Shown here piece after piece: positions 51,245 to 62,430 of a DNA stretch of 64,000 nt. Both the position numbers and the translations under genes were made by a program. The stretch is taken from NCBI GenBank assembly GCA_009823395.1, contig CM020501.1:13749861-13813860 (forward strand). The letters run 5' to 3'. The stretch comes from Thamnaconus septentrionalis (taxonomy: Eukaryota; Chordata; Actinopteri; Tetraodontiformes; Monacanthidae). Position 1 is the stretch's first letter; every line of letters begins with the position of its first letter. The notes under the pieces are model-generated. The model had not been told where the DNA came from. It ran no database searches and saw only the letters and a list, made by a program, of their open reading frames with translations.

Positions 51245-51344
51245 GTCAACTGACTACGGAGCGACGTACCAGAAGCTGAATGACAAAGTCGGAGCCAAGA
51301 CCATTCTGAGCTATTTGTACGTGAGCCCCAACAACAAGAGGAAG
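51245..51344 (+). CDS. sorcs1/sorcs3: SorCS-type VPS10P sorting receptor, internal exon B (100 bp)
   Basis: The exon begins with the G that completes the Arg codon from exon A, then encodes 33 codons starting STDYGATYQKLNDKVGAKTI and ending in NNKRK. STDYGATY fits the Asp-box pattern S/T-x-D-x-G-x-T-aromatic, which marks hairpins of the VPS10P propeller. KLNDKVG followed by a LSYLYV...NKRK stretch is characteristic of SORCS1 and SORCS3 and differs from SORCS2, sortilin and SORL1. The acceptor ends TTAAATTTCAG, with a plausible branch point (CTGAT) about a dozen bases upstream and a weak pyrimidine tract. The donor, GTATTG after AAG, is weaker than exon A's. The exon ends in phase 0. The next expected exon, beginning with an Ile-Met-Leu-Leu segment and a second Asp box, was not found downstream. 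Confidence 0.93.
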
Positions 51345-52183
51345 GTATTGGTATTCTTCTGTTATTCCACTTTTAATAGCTGTCTCATTTTGTGACGCGC
51401 TGTTGTGTCTATGGCGCACCGCTGGTTGACACAACGTGCAAAGTCAAAGACAGGCGGACTTATTGATGTCTGATTCATTCCACTGTGTTTGATCTCTGCC
51501 TGTGCCTCTGTCGCCCTCCGCAACGCCAGTAGGTTCTATTACGCTGTAATTAATTTGTTAAAATGCGGATTTTGCAGAGACAGTTTGCTGGCAGTGAGCA
51601 AATATCCTCCGATGGATGAAAGGCAAACAGTGGAAATTTGGGTTGTGCTCCTTGTTGCTGTCTGTAACTGAGCAGACTAATGAACGTGGCTGGAAAGCCA
51701 CCCATGTCTGCTGCTTCTTTGCTCAGACAGAAAGCCGACAGTTGTCTGACTCAAGGCCAGTTTTTAGTCAGAGCCTCTCGATTTTTGTTTGTATCGCAGA
51801 AAATGCTGTTTTGATATCCCCAAAGTTAATTCTCCTGTTATTTTCAAAGAATTATTCTTAAGAAAAACACATCAGCCCAGCTGACACATTAAGTGCTTAT
51901 AGGCTCGGCGGGGACACGTTAAATGCCGTAATGAGCCCAGAAACTGAATGAATACGTGATGCATCATTGGTTTATTTATCTATTTCAGTCCAGTCAACAA
52001 ATATCCAGTATTCTGGCTTTATACACCACCACAATGGAATCAAAATGAAACCGTCAATATGTGCTTTGGGTGCAGAATTTCAGTCACCCTCAGATTAACC
52101 AGAGCTCATTTGAAGGATGACAGATCCAACTGGGCCCAACTCGATGCTTCACCTTGAGCTCCATGCAAGAGTGAGTCACGCCC

Positions 52184-52729
52184 GGTTCACACTGGACGCG
52201 GAAGCGCCGCGAAGCGCCGAGCGCTTCCATTCGGTGACCATGTTAATCAATGTAGTAGTTCAAACCAACGTGAACAGGCGTGCGGTTCTCGGATCGCGCC
52301 ATGCATTTAACGTCAGTTCACTGGACGTGGAAGGAAGCGCCGAGCGCTTCCATTCGGCGCCCACGTTAATCAATGTGGTGGTTCACACCAGACGCGAACA
52401 GGCGCGCAGCTGTCATGCATTTGTCGTTTCAGTGTCTGCTCTTTTGCGCGCAGCAGCGAGCGATCCGTCAATCAATACAGGAAGTCGCTCAAAAAAAAAA
52501 ACAAGAAAATCCGGTGAATTTTCAAAATAAACTAATTTCAAAATAAAACCGGCGTTGATGAAAATGATTAAAAAAAAAAAAAAAAAGCTTGAGTGGGAGT
52601 GAAAAAAAGACAGCAGCTGTGCAGAAGCGCTTGTCGACCGTCGCGGAGCTGTTCGCGTCTGGTGTGAACCAGTTCGAGCCTCGCTCGCGAATGTCGTCGG
52701 CGCTCCGCTTTGCGGCGCTTCCGCGTCCA
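52184..52729. mobile_element. PIF/Harbinger-like MITE with nested terminal inverted repeats
   Basis: Two sets of inverted repeats are nested. The outer pair is 52193-52216 and 52706-52729, sharing TGGACGCGGAAGCGCCGC exactly over 18 bp and 23 of 24 bp overall. The inner pair is 52379-52401 and 52649-52671, a perfect 23-bp match that includes GGTTCACACCAGACGCG. The left side also carries two tandem head units near 52184 and 52316, each with AGCGCCGAGCGCTTCCATTC and a GTTAATCAATGT block. GTTCACACYRGACGCG ends are typical of fish PIF/Harbinger-type MITEs. There is no transposase. An A run at 52570-52586 lies in the centre. Confidence 0.65.
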
Positions 52730-53794
52730 AATCATACTCCGTTTAGTCATGTTTGTTTGGGGTTTTACTTTTGGTTTGTTTCTTTGTCAAGGCTGCAGAT
52801 CCTCTTCAGCTCAGCGAGACTCAGACTGCTTGCTTGAAGTGCTCCAATTTTCACATTGTAGCTCTCGCTACCAGTGATTCTGTGAAATCTGACAAAATAA
52901 GCTTGTCGGAAATACCTTCAACTGTGCGAAACCATCCTAATTAAATCACAGATTTTGGTATATTTTCGCTTTTAAATTTAAATGTAACTGTGATGTGCTT
53001 GTAAGTGCCACCTAATAGTTGCAATGTACAAAGTGAAGTAGCCACGTGTTCTCCTGGTGAGTGAGCGAGACGAAGTGAAAGGTTTTTTTAAGATACTTCC
53101 TTGACGGAGCTCTTACTGATTACTTGGAAAGATTCCATGTGGCCTTTACACTCTTGATAGACCTGAAATGAATCCTTCCCTCTGCCAAAAGTCAACCAAA
53201 CACTGCGTAAACACCCAGTGGCAGGCAGCTCATGTCTTTGACGCGCCGCTTCAAACGGGTTGATATAGAGAGCAGAGAGATAAGCCCACCTTTTAATCCC
53301 AGAAGTTTCAAAGTAAACTCTGAGCCCTCGTAACCTGCCAGTGAAAACTCCAGACAGAAGCAGAAATGGATGTGATCGCCAACGGTGAGTCCTCCAGGCT
53401 GGGCCTCCGGCTCTCTCGCCATGAAGAGAAACGGTTGGCCGTCGGCAGCTGAGCAGCCACTGGCGAGCTCGTCCCCGGGCACCTTTCAAAGCACTCTGAT
53501 AAGACGCACCCTTGTCTTTTGTGGAAAGTTTTTTAATTCATGTTCAAAGCCAATAGCGTCTCACAAATCGAAAAGACACTGAGATGTCAGCTGCTTGTAG
53601 GTCGATGGGACCATTAGTAGTGTAAGACATTTTTTTTTGTTTTGTCCAACAGAGGCCTCCAAAAACTGCAGCAAAAGGCCAAAAAATAGTTGCTACCAAT
53701 ACAGAAAGGTGTACTAAATTCATACATTCAGAAACTAGTTGATATATTTTTTTATGTTTTAATTTCTATAAGTTAATTTCTATAATAAAAAAAA

Positions 53795-54320
53795 CATAAA
53801 GTAGGCCCTAATGTCTATTTTGTCTAGTTCCAAGTAAAAATGGACTTTGAGGTCATGGCTAGAGTTTAGTAGCCAAATGTAGTCAGCTTACCATGTGTTG
53901 GGTCACACGCTGCAGTCATGCCCCAATCATTGCTCACTCTGACATCGGCCACACATCCAAATCTGGGATCTCCCAGTTTCAAAACGAACCATAAACTCAA
54001 GGTGGCGCTGACAGTGAAACTGATGGGCTTGCCGATTTTTCCCAGTGGCCCCTCGGGGTACTGCAACAAAAAAAAAATCCAATGGCATTTTTCCCATAGG
54101 GCGTAATACAAAAAATGCATTTAAACAGCTGACAGGATGACTGTGACCTGAAACTCGATTCATATCAAATTTTAGTTAAGTCCTTTTAGTCCCTTTAGTT
54201 TAGTCGTTTAAAAAAATAATAAAGGCCAGAAAGCAGCTTCATTGAAATTAATGGGCTGCCATCTTGGAGTCTGGGGGCCCAGAGATGACACGATGACTCC
54301 GCCCATCTTAATATACAGAT
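53795..54320 (+). repeat. Interspersed repeat family R3, copy 1
   Basis: Shares ordered blocks with 63280-63615: CCCTAATGTCTATTTTG versus CCCTAATGCCCATTTTG, AGTAGCCAAATGTAGTC versus AGCAGCCAAGTGTAGTC, CAATCATTGCTCA in both, a CCAAA / CCAAAC stretch, AGGTGGCGCTG versus AGATGGCGCTG, and GATGACTCCGCCC versus AATGACTCCGTCC. Both copies are diverged and gapped. Similar TGACTCCGCCC and TATACAG blocks are widespread in teleost genomes. Confidence 0.6.
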
Positions 54321-54554
54321 AATAGATGGGACGTTGCTCTCTTCACATAAATAGACAGTTTTCTTCTTCAAGAACCAGCATCACAGACTGTTCATGTTGG
54401 GCCTTTAATCATTAGATTCACTCGAGTGCCGGAATTGTAATTTTTGTGAAGTGCACCTTATCGTTATTTACTAATAGCTATTGAATTGATCTAGTCCATT
54501 TTTCCATTCTTCATCGGCTTTCTTCATCATTCACTCCTCCATGCTGCTAACAAA

Positions 54555-54790
54555 CAAGCCTTCTATACACCAGGAGGGGCCTGTCTTGGTGTGAGGGCGG
54601 AGTTACGCCCTGGACATGTCGCCAGTTCATCACAGAGCTCCAGACAAAGAGCAGAGAGAGAAAGAGTTGGAGTTGCCAATTAGCAGCTCCTGCAGACATA
54701 CACAAGCTCCACACAGAAAGAAAAAAGAGGAGATAAAATCAAACGCACAACCTCCTTGCTGTGAGGCGACACTGCCATCGCAGCGATGTT
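54555..54790 (-). mobile_element. Diverged SINE S1 copy
   Basis: Recognisable blocks run in minus-strand order: CTTCTATAC, GGCGGAGTTACGCCCTGGAC with ATGTCGCCAGTTCATCACAG, GCAGACATACACAAGCTCCA with CACAGAAAG, and CACAACCTCCTTGCTGTGAG with GCGACACTG. Internal parts are heavily diverged or deleted, so this is an older insertion than the one at 10.8 kb. Confidence 0.6.
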
Positions 54791-55362
54791 CCACTTATTT
54801 AGCTGCCTATTTCAGACTTAACGAGCACTGTTTACAGTTTGTTCCCTGCTTCTATTTCTTCATCTGTCAGTCTAATCCACTTACCCTCTGCGCCGCGCAC
54901 TCACAGTATTTCCACGTCAAATTTTTTCTTAACCAATCCCTTATATTAGACTTGTCAAACCAAAGTTAAGTTGCTGCCTCAGTTGCGGGTAGAAAATTGC
55001 TGCCTTGGCCACTTTTTGCTGCCATCGCTTGCAGTTGGGTGAACAACGCACAGCGTGTTCTATCAGACGGACGGCGGCAGTGCGGAGGGAAGAATTTCAA
55101 GTATTGCTAATGAGGCAGGCAGGCAGCAGAGGAGTCAATGGGAGAAAAGCACAATAGCCTTTGAGTCCAGAGAAGCACCTTGGTTCTGAACACAGACCTG
55201 CAGCCGGAACAACAAGTTGTTAAGAAAAAAATAAAAGAATTCTTCACAGAAATGCACAACATCAACAAGCTGTTGTGTACGCGAAGGTTCTGTTTTTTTG
55301 TCTGCCTGCCATCCTCACGTCCATCTCCTGTCACTGTTGTTTGCAGCCTCGCGTACACAGAG

Positions 55363-55364
<2 letters not shown>

Positions 55365-55397
<33 letters not shown>
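55365..55397 (+). repeat. (AC)n microsatellite
   Basis: AC run preceded by CACGC and followed by ATGCACAGAC. Confidence 0.9.
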
Positions 55398-55399
<2 letters not shown>

Positions 55400-55658
55400 C
55401 ACAGACAAAGGCGTATTCTAATTGCGTTTGTCTCGCACATGTTTGCACACCCTCTCTGCGTTCTTATTTCTGTCTCACAACATCCCCAAGTTGCCAAAGC
55501 GTTACATTGGTAATGACTCAGAAAAACATAAGCAAAGCAGCAAAGAGTCTATGGTGACGGCTGCTGCCTCCCGAGGCCTCAGTAATTACATGCAAGTGAA
55601 AGAACGGCTGGATGGGTGAAAAACAACTTTACAAAAGTGTTTTTGTCAAGTTACAAAA

Positions 55659-55717
55659 GTGTGTGTGCGTGCGTGTGCGTGTGTGTATGTGTGTGTGGGT
55701 GTGTGCGTGCGTGTGTA
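55659..55717 (+). repeat. (GT)n/(GTGC)n compound microsatellite
   Basis: GT run with GC, AT and GG variants over about 59 bp. Confidence 0.9.
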
Positions 55718-56194
55718 CTGCTTTTACTCTTAAAATATATGTATATAGATTTTATCTTGTTGGCATCATACATGTACATATTACTATTAGCCAAACTTTT
55801 GAGCAAGAAACACATTAAACAGTATTAATATAAAATCTTAAGCCAACTGCATAGACCATCATTCTTATTTTTTTGTTTCGTTTTTGAAATCATAAAGTTT
55901 TTTCTGTCTCCACAGTTTTTTTTGCCACAGTTTTTCTTCAGGTATTTGTTCATCATGTTCCAGCTGTTTTCTAGTTTTGGGCCATTTGGAGTGTGCCTGG
56001 TGTGTGGGTGTCTGGTCAGACTGCACTTTTTAAATTCAGTTCTCAGTTTGAATCACAGTCTTCATTGCTAACTTTTTTATTTTTTTGTAGTTTACAAAGC
56101 CGGAGGTCTCTGCGTTCGGTATAATCATTTTAATTCACACAAAAACAAAAGGAGTGGGACTCCAAAAAAAGGGCAAAAAAAGAACTCACACCTC

Positions 56195-56412
56195 TACCTC
56201 TGCACACCTACGGACAAGTTAGAATGTTCAATTGACCTCACATGCATGTTTTTGGAGTGTGGGAGGAAGCTGGAGAACCCAGAGAGAACCCATGCAGACA
56301 CAGGGAGAACATGCAAACTCCACACAGAAAGGTCCCAGGCCCGGGCCCCAGAATCGAACCCACGACCTTCTTGCTGTGAGGCGGCAGAGCTAACCACTGC
56401 GCTACCGTGTTC
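56195..56412 (-). mobile_element. SINE S1 copy with intact Pol III head and missing tail
   Basis: On the minus strand the copy starts with a tRNA-like head: A-box-like TAGCGCAGTGGTTAGC, then GCCGCCTCACAGCAAGAAGG and the B box GGTTCGATTC. It continues through the central GTTTGCATGTTCTCCCTGTG and CTTCCTCCCACACTCCAAAA blocks and stops near 56195, before the CCGCTTAT/GGAT tail. It is the only copy in the window with both promoter boxes, though the tail needed for retrotransposition is absent. Confidence 0.75.
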
Positions 56413-57119
56413 CCCTCTTTATTGTTTAATTTAGCCAAATTAGATTTTTTTTTTGCTTTCTTGTTCTTCCAATTTTCTGTTTCATTTTTTGCGGCGCCGC
56501 TTCCTCATTTTCTCGCTCGCTATCTCCTCCTCGGCAGCCGTCGGAGGGGAAGCCAGCGCTCAGACTGATTACTCCTCCCAATCTTTCGGTGAAAAACGAA
56601 TTAGCTCGTCCCTCCTGTGATTCAGCTCCATTACAGAACTTTATGCTTCCTGGCATCGGCTACAACTGACTAAATTGCAATGAAAACAGCTGGCAGCCTC
56701 GTCGCGCAGCCCGTTGAGAGAGAAACAAACAGTGCTTGTAGCCGGACCTCCGCGGCGTGGGCTTATCAGGAGGTCACATGACTGCACTTCATCCCAACAA
56801 TCCATCCGATTGTCGGGGCCGCTTCTCACTCCAGCGCGGGAAGAGATCAGTAGACAAGGCAGCGAGTCTTGTGTTAAATCAAACATATTTTTTAAAGATA
56901 TGCCAGAAAAAGGGTCTCGGGGAACAGTGATGTAACTTTTCTCTCTCATACGGAAACACAAGCAAGGGTCTGTTCTCTCCCGCCCACCCGCAGCAGACTC
57001 CTCGGCCTGAGAGGGAGGAGCGCAGCCACGATTTTCTCCTCCAGTCTCGCCGTCACCCCTGGTAGCCCTGGCACCATGTGACCGAGGCTAGTCGCCCGGA
57101 AGGAAAAAAAAACTCCTCT

Positions 57120-57870
57120 CCTGTCACCTGGTCTGGAGAGAGAGGGAGAGAGATGAGGCGTTGGATTAAAGTGGAGAGAGGCTGCGAGTAGAGAGAGAGG
57201 AGGAAGCGAGGAGAGGTTGAGCATGAAGAGGAGGACGAGAGAGGAGTGACAGGGTGAGAAGGAAAAAAAAAATCGGCAGCCGGCCCGCGGGTCAGTCATG
57301 GAGAAAAACAGGCTGACAACACGGAGGCTGCATCAATTTTCACACGGAGCCCGATCACATCCCCGGTGTGCATCAGACGAAGCCACTGCAGGTTTCAGCC
57401 GGTTTCGCAAATTATTTATTTATTTATTTTTTTTGGTGTTGGGGGAGGGTGGGTGCATTATTAGAGTAAATAGCTCTGTAGGATGCTGTTTAAAAAAAAA
57501 AGAACAAAAAAACTGTCATGGGCAGAAATAGGTAATGGATGTAATGGTTTTCAACCCCCACCACCCCCCCCAAAAAAAGTTTTTTTTTTTCCCACTCCCC
57601 TCCCACCCAAAAAAAACAAACAAAAAAACATTTTTTGGACTGACAGACGGCTCCAGCGGCCAGTTCTCTCTGAGGAGCACAATGCTGCGTTCCCAGGGTT
57701 CCTACAGTATATTGATTTGCGAGTGTCTGGCTGTGCGTTTCAGCTCCGGCCGCCGCCGCTTGCACGGCGCTGACAAACAGCCTCCGCCCTGCCGAGTCGC
57801 TCCGCTGGCGGCGACAGCCAGGTGGCGGTCAGGGGACGGCGGGAGACCCTGCACGTCTCTCAGTCCCGAC
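57120..57870. promoter_or_regulatory. GA-rich then CpG-rich block
   Basis: 57125-57250 is a polypurine GAGAGA/GGAGGA tract. 57300-57640 contains homopolymer C, A and T runs (CCCCCCCC then A7 and T10 near 57.57 kb). 57740-57870 is CpG-rich (GCCGCCGCCGCTTGCACGGC, GCTGGCGGCGACAGCC). The composition differs sharply from the surrounding intron. It may be regulatory, but no start or splice structure supports an exon. Confidence 0.3.
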
Positions 57871-59187
57871 CCTCAAAGGCTTTTCTTTATTGTCTTGCTT
57901 TTTCTATAAATATATATCATTTCTTACCGAGCTCCGACTTAAAAAGTGAACCTCAGTATTTAATATTCCCTCCCATGAACTCACGAGAGGCGATGACAAG
58001 GAAAACAAAACAAAGAGACTAACGGGGGAGAAGAGAGACGGTCGGCCGACCGGCAGCATGATGCAAAGGGCGAAGGGATGTCGCACGGAAACGCTCTCCG
58101 CATTACGCAACATTGATGCCGTTCTCTGCAGCACCTGTGAGTGCCACCTCGCCAGGAGGCCGGTCTCCATATATATTCATGTGACAGGTGGGGTGAGGGC
58201 AGGGAAGGGCAGGGAGGAGGAGAGGGGGGCGCACAGTCGGGAGACGGAAGCCGAGTCGAAAGCGTCTTTAATTGAAAAGCTGAAGGGTTTAAAGTGTTTG
58301 CCTTCCTCTTTGACATTTGCCTTGATTGCGGCATGCAAATAGGGGCGCTATTGACTCACTTAATGTCACCTGCCCGCAGCACAAATACGCGGGGCCGCCC
58401 CCCCCTTTAAACCAATTAGTCTGATCATAGTTCAACAGCTGACAAAGTCAGAAATGTTGCGCCGACGAGTCGCTTGGATGGAAACAAGCCCTGAAAAGAT
58501 CCCAACAGCTTGCCCAGTGTCATTTTTCTGTGTGCTCAGGTGCTCTTGAGGTTTTGTTTTGTTATTTTCTCTCCGAGCCTGAGGAAATTCACAAAAACTT
58601 TCTTGTGGCTGCCCTGAACTCCTTCCTCTGTACTTTACCTGAGTGGCTTTCCGGGCAGTGGACATCCCCAAGAGGAGCTCTGCCGCAGCTGAACAGGCTA
58701 CTGCGGTGGAGCTCGGGTCATTTTTGATTGTTCCCGGGCTCGGGTGGGTTTTCTATGGCTCTGCTGGTGCTGTTCTGACTGGGTGAAGCCATCTGGTAGG
58801 TTTGGTGAGGTGTGGGATTCTTCGCTCCACACACCAACCTCGTGGTTGTCGTGAAATTTAACTTATGTTATTTCTCACTTTTGACGCAACGCCTTTAGCT
58901 GAGGAGGCCCCTCCCACTTTTTTCTTCAGTTGCCATGCTATGAACAGAGGCTTATTAAAAAGGCACATGGGTTAACTTGTTGCTGAAGTACCCAGTGGTG
59001 GTTGTTAACTGCCCAAGCACTTTGGAGAGGCCAACGGAATGTAAATTACTCTTAATGAACAGCAAAGTGAGTTACTAAAAAAAGCTTTTTACGAATACCA
59101 GTCTGTTCAAGTGAATTGAGGATTGAGACCTGCCTCAGTGTCAAAATGTGAGAAACCAGAAGGCCTTTAACAAGGGTTTTGTCCCAT

Positions 59188-59290
59188 GTCAGTCAGTCAG
59201 TCAGTCAGTCAGTCAAACCTTTATTCAACGAGGCAGGGTTCTGGCAAACTCTTATTTTCAGCAACAGCCAATGGAAGAGGAAAGGGGGGA
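59188..59290 (+). repeat. (GTCA)n microsatellite joined to a CCTTTATTCAAC repeat fragment
   Basis: A GTCA tetranucleotide run (59188-59214) leads straight into CAAACCTTTATTCAACGAGG, CAGGGTTCTGGCAAACTCTT and ATTTTCAGCAACAGCC. This resembles a second, more degraded fragment of the repeat type seen near 28.9 kb. The (GTCA)n may have grown from the element's terminus. Confidence 0.4.
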
Positions 59291-59427
59291 CATAATGGAA
59301 TAAATATAGCGACAAGACAAATAAGCGACTGTTGAAATGACAGATTTAATTCCAAGAGAATTTTGAAAAAAGGGACCTCAACACAAGCACTGCAGGTGGA
59401 GCAGGTATCCGCTCCAAACCTTAATCA

Positions 59428-59462
59428 GTGCACACACGTGCGCGCGCGCACACACACACGTA
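59428..59462. repeat. Perfect 35-bp alternating purine-pyrimidine tract (Z-DNA-prone)
   Basis: Every position alternates purine and pyrimidine. The core GTGCGCGCGCGCAC (59438-59451) is a perfect palindrome flanked by CA runs. A (CG)4 core in CA/TG arms is among the strongest Z-DNA-forming patterns. Confidence 0.85.
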
Positions 59463-59637
59463 GCAGGTGGAGGCTTGGACCCTGACACAGCTGGAATGAA
59501 AGCGCTGTGTTAAAAACCATTAAATAAACTAAAATTTAAAAAAAAATGCAGTGAGGTTACTGGGCTGAAACAGGTCAAGTGTCATTAGGGCCCATGTTTA
59601 CTGCCGTGAGGCAAACCTTGAAGCAGGTTGCTGCGCA

Positions 59638-59945
59638 GTGGAGGATGAGCTAATGGGTGGTGGTTTTTGTTGTGGTGGTGGTTGGAGGTGGTGGGGGAGT
59701 CAGGTGGGGCGGGGGTGGGGGCGTCTGGTTGCTGAGGATGAAACATCTGTCAGCCCTGAGGCGCTCGCTCCAAATGGCTGTGCTGAGCGGAGAGGCAATT
59801 GCCTGGGCGCCTACGAGGAAGAAACAGTCGACGGACGGACAGAAGGAGGGAGGAGGAGGAGGAGGAAGAGGAGGAGGTGGAGAGGAGGGGTGGAGGAAGA
59901 GGAGGAGGAGGAAGAGGGACAAAGAGCCTGATAAAGAGGGATGAA
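59638..59945. repeat. G-rich block: GGT/GGGGG runs then (GGA)n
   Basis: The first part has dense GGTGGT and four long G runs at 59693-59721 (GGGGG, GGGG, GGGGG, GGGGG with spacers of 8, 1 and 1 nt). The second part (59848-59921) is a purine (GGA)n/(AGG)n tract. Frames reading through it on either strand are low-complexity Gly/Glu/Arg or Pro/Ser/Leu and are not credible genes. Confidence 0.7.
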
Positions 59946-60224
59946 GGGATGGGGACAGGCGACAGGGACAGAAATCATGCGGTCTAGGTATTGTTCCTCT
60001 CGCACCCCCCTAAAACCCCACTTCCCCGAAAACAGTAACCGGTGGCACATAAGCTGTTGTGGCTCGCTAATGATCGCCGTGAAAAGGCTTCATTATTTCT
60101 GCAGCTTGAGACGGATCAAGGTGCCCAAAGAGGGGCCACGTCGTCGGTTAATTACGCGAGCTTGTCTCATTTGTCTGCTCTCCGTTCATTCATGCCTAAT
60201 GATTCGGCGGTCACCAGGTTTTCT

Positions 60225-60246
60225 CTGCTGCTGCTGCTGCTGCTGC
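60225..60246 (+). repeat. (CTG)7 trinucleotide repeat
   Basis: Seven CTG units, sense strand of the host intron. Confidence 0.9.
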
Positions 60247-62104
60247 TTCACAGCTGCCTGGATGCCTCACGGCTCGCCGCTAGTGCGGTCCAATCACGGC
60301 GCGGGGAGGTGCGGCTGACTCGTTAGCGTTTGTCCAACGCCAGCTGGCTTCAAATGTCAGGAGGAAGCGTTAAATTACACCACAACGCCTCTGATCGGGA
60401 GACACGTGTTGCTCTTCCATGGAGATGGATCAGACATTTAGGTGAGGTTGTTTGAAAGGTTGATCGCAGAGACAGCAGCGGTAATAATCACGGGTTTAAC
60501 GTTTCGGGATTTGGAGCAGAAGGACGTCACAAGTATTAATGCAGAAGAACAAAATGATTTAATTGGGTGTCTGTCATCAGCAGCAGATATTAAAAGGCTT
60601 TCAGAGTGCAGATATTGACTCTCTGACAGAAAGCCTGTATTGAAACAAGTATCAACTTGCATTAAAAAGGGTGTTCATACAGCCCAAAGTTGTAGCACTG
60701 CACTGCATGCAGTTTGTTTACCATCACAAACTCCCAGTGATGCTAGAGTCCACAGTGTAAATGTTTTGTTCTTCTAAAGGTCAAATCAAGTTATTGCTGG
60801 TCTTAGCAAGACCTACCGCATGTGGGTTTAATGGTCGTTGATGGTTTTTTCCCATCTTGAGTTGGACAAAAGTGGCGCTAACAGCAGGCACCGCTACCAA
60901 ACTAGGGCACAATGATTACAGCCAATAAGACATAAGATAAGGACTACATGTTGAAGGTGTTTGGTCTTTGGTAAGTTTTGGTAAGTTTTTTATTCTTCTT
61001 CATCCAATAGTAGCTCTTGCTGTTAACTTTTACAAATAATCCACTAAATCATGAGTTTTCAATAGTCCTACTTAAAGAAGCACTGGTTACTCTGAGCTAT
61101 AGATAACGTATAGGTGAACTTAAAACAGCTTTTAAGTTCAATGTAATTTCTTTGGAAAGCGATATGGGATGTATCAACAGCAATGTGAAAACACTCAGCA
61201 CTCCGAAGGCAAAACTTCACCAATGTTTTGCTTCTTGGTTATTGCCAGGCAGCGGGATCATCGGCGGCTTGGCATTAACGGCAGCGTGCCGAGACCTTAC
61301 GACTGACATTTCTCAACCTCTCGTGAATACTTTGCTCTCCCCAGGCTCGATCTGCTCGCCTTTTCTCTGCCCTTTAGCTCCAATTATGAAACCCAGAACT
61401 TCTCACCTAAAGTACAGCTTGTCGTTAACATTTTCCAGTCCCTGAGCCCTGCACGGATACAGACTCAGAGTTTACTTCCAAGGCAGAGACCTGAGGGGGT
61501 TTGACAACAGGAGCTGACGCATCCACGCGTCAATCAGTCATGTCTTCTTACCTCAGTTTAAGCTTCATGAAACGCTGCAGCCTTGAAATGCGATGTACAC
61601 AAGCAAGCAACAACGACGCAAACTCGTGAAGGTCATGTTATCGGTGTAGGGACGAGCATACGGCTAAAATTCAGAGCAGCAAAATGCACAGTGTTTCTTT
61701 GTAAATGAATAAGTTACATGAGATATTCAGGGCCACAATGGAATGAATGAAAGAACTTTTGGTCGCTGAAAGCAGGAAGGATCCTTGACAGCTACGGTTG
61801 TAGCTCGAAGCCCCAAGAAAACGCGAGGATGAATGCGCACCGGCCTTGGTCAGAGTTGCGCTTCAGGCGGATTGTTGCATTTGTACATTTTTTAAAATCA
61901 GATTCCCCCCCAAAAAATAATGTTTGGTAAAAAACAGTTCATTAGTTAGCGCTAAATCAATCTGTACCAACTTGCTGTCATTCCGAATCCCCTGCACACC
62001 CGCAGAGAACCAATCTTTGGCTCTTTTATTCCTCGCTGTTTTTCCCCACTGCTTTCCAATCTAACCCAATTAATGTCCTATCACAATAACAACAACAACA
62101 ACAA

Positions 62105-62360
62105 ATATTTATTGCAGGGTATGGCTTGGAATTAGGCATAGATTTATGGAGAGGCATCACAAACCAATTACTGGTGGAATGTGCAAAATGGAAACTACGA
62201 AGCTAATTTTCATTAATATTCTATCTCTCAGTATTTACGACAGTGCGGCGGCTGAATCAACTCAAGTATTCCTTACACATAGCTTAAATGTCTCGCAGCC
62301 GCCACGTGCACGCTTCATTAACCTTTGTCATTTTCAACCTTTTTGGCCCTCGAATTTACA
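62105..62360. other. Candidate conserved non-coding element before an AC run
   Basis: Block with ATTTATTGCAGGG, CACAAACCAATTACTGGTGG, AGCTAATTTTCATTAATATT and TCATTAACCTTTGTCATTTT (a CTTTGTC SOX/TCF-like word). It is followed by a CA/CG microsatellite (62376-62430). A frame of 137 codons runs through it but becomes Thr-His repeats in the microsatellite. Confidence 0.25.
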
Positions 62361-62375
62361 GTCTCTGGCGCGAAG

Positions 62376-62391
62376 CACACACACACGCACG

Positions 62392-62423
<32 letters not shown>

Positions 62424-62430
62424 TGCACGC
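62376..62430 (+). repeat. (AC)n/(GCAC)n compound microsatellite
   Basis: AC run with GCAC units at both ends. Confidence 0.9.

Noticed and set aside
59188..59214. CRISPR-like array from GTCA repeats
   Set aside because: It is a simple tetranucleotide microsatellite without spacers in a vertebrate genome.
59638..59987. Overlapping Gly/Glu/Arg-rich and Pro/Ser-rich frames
   Set aside because: They are translations of GGT and GGA simple repeats.
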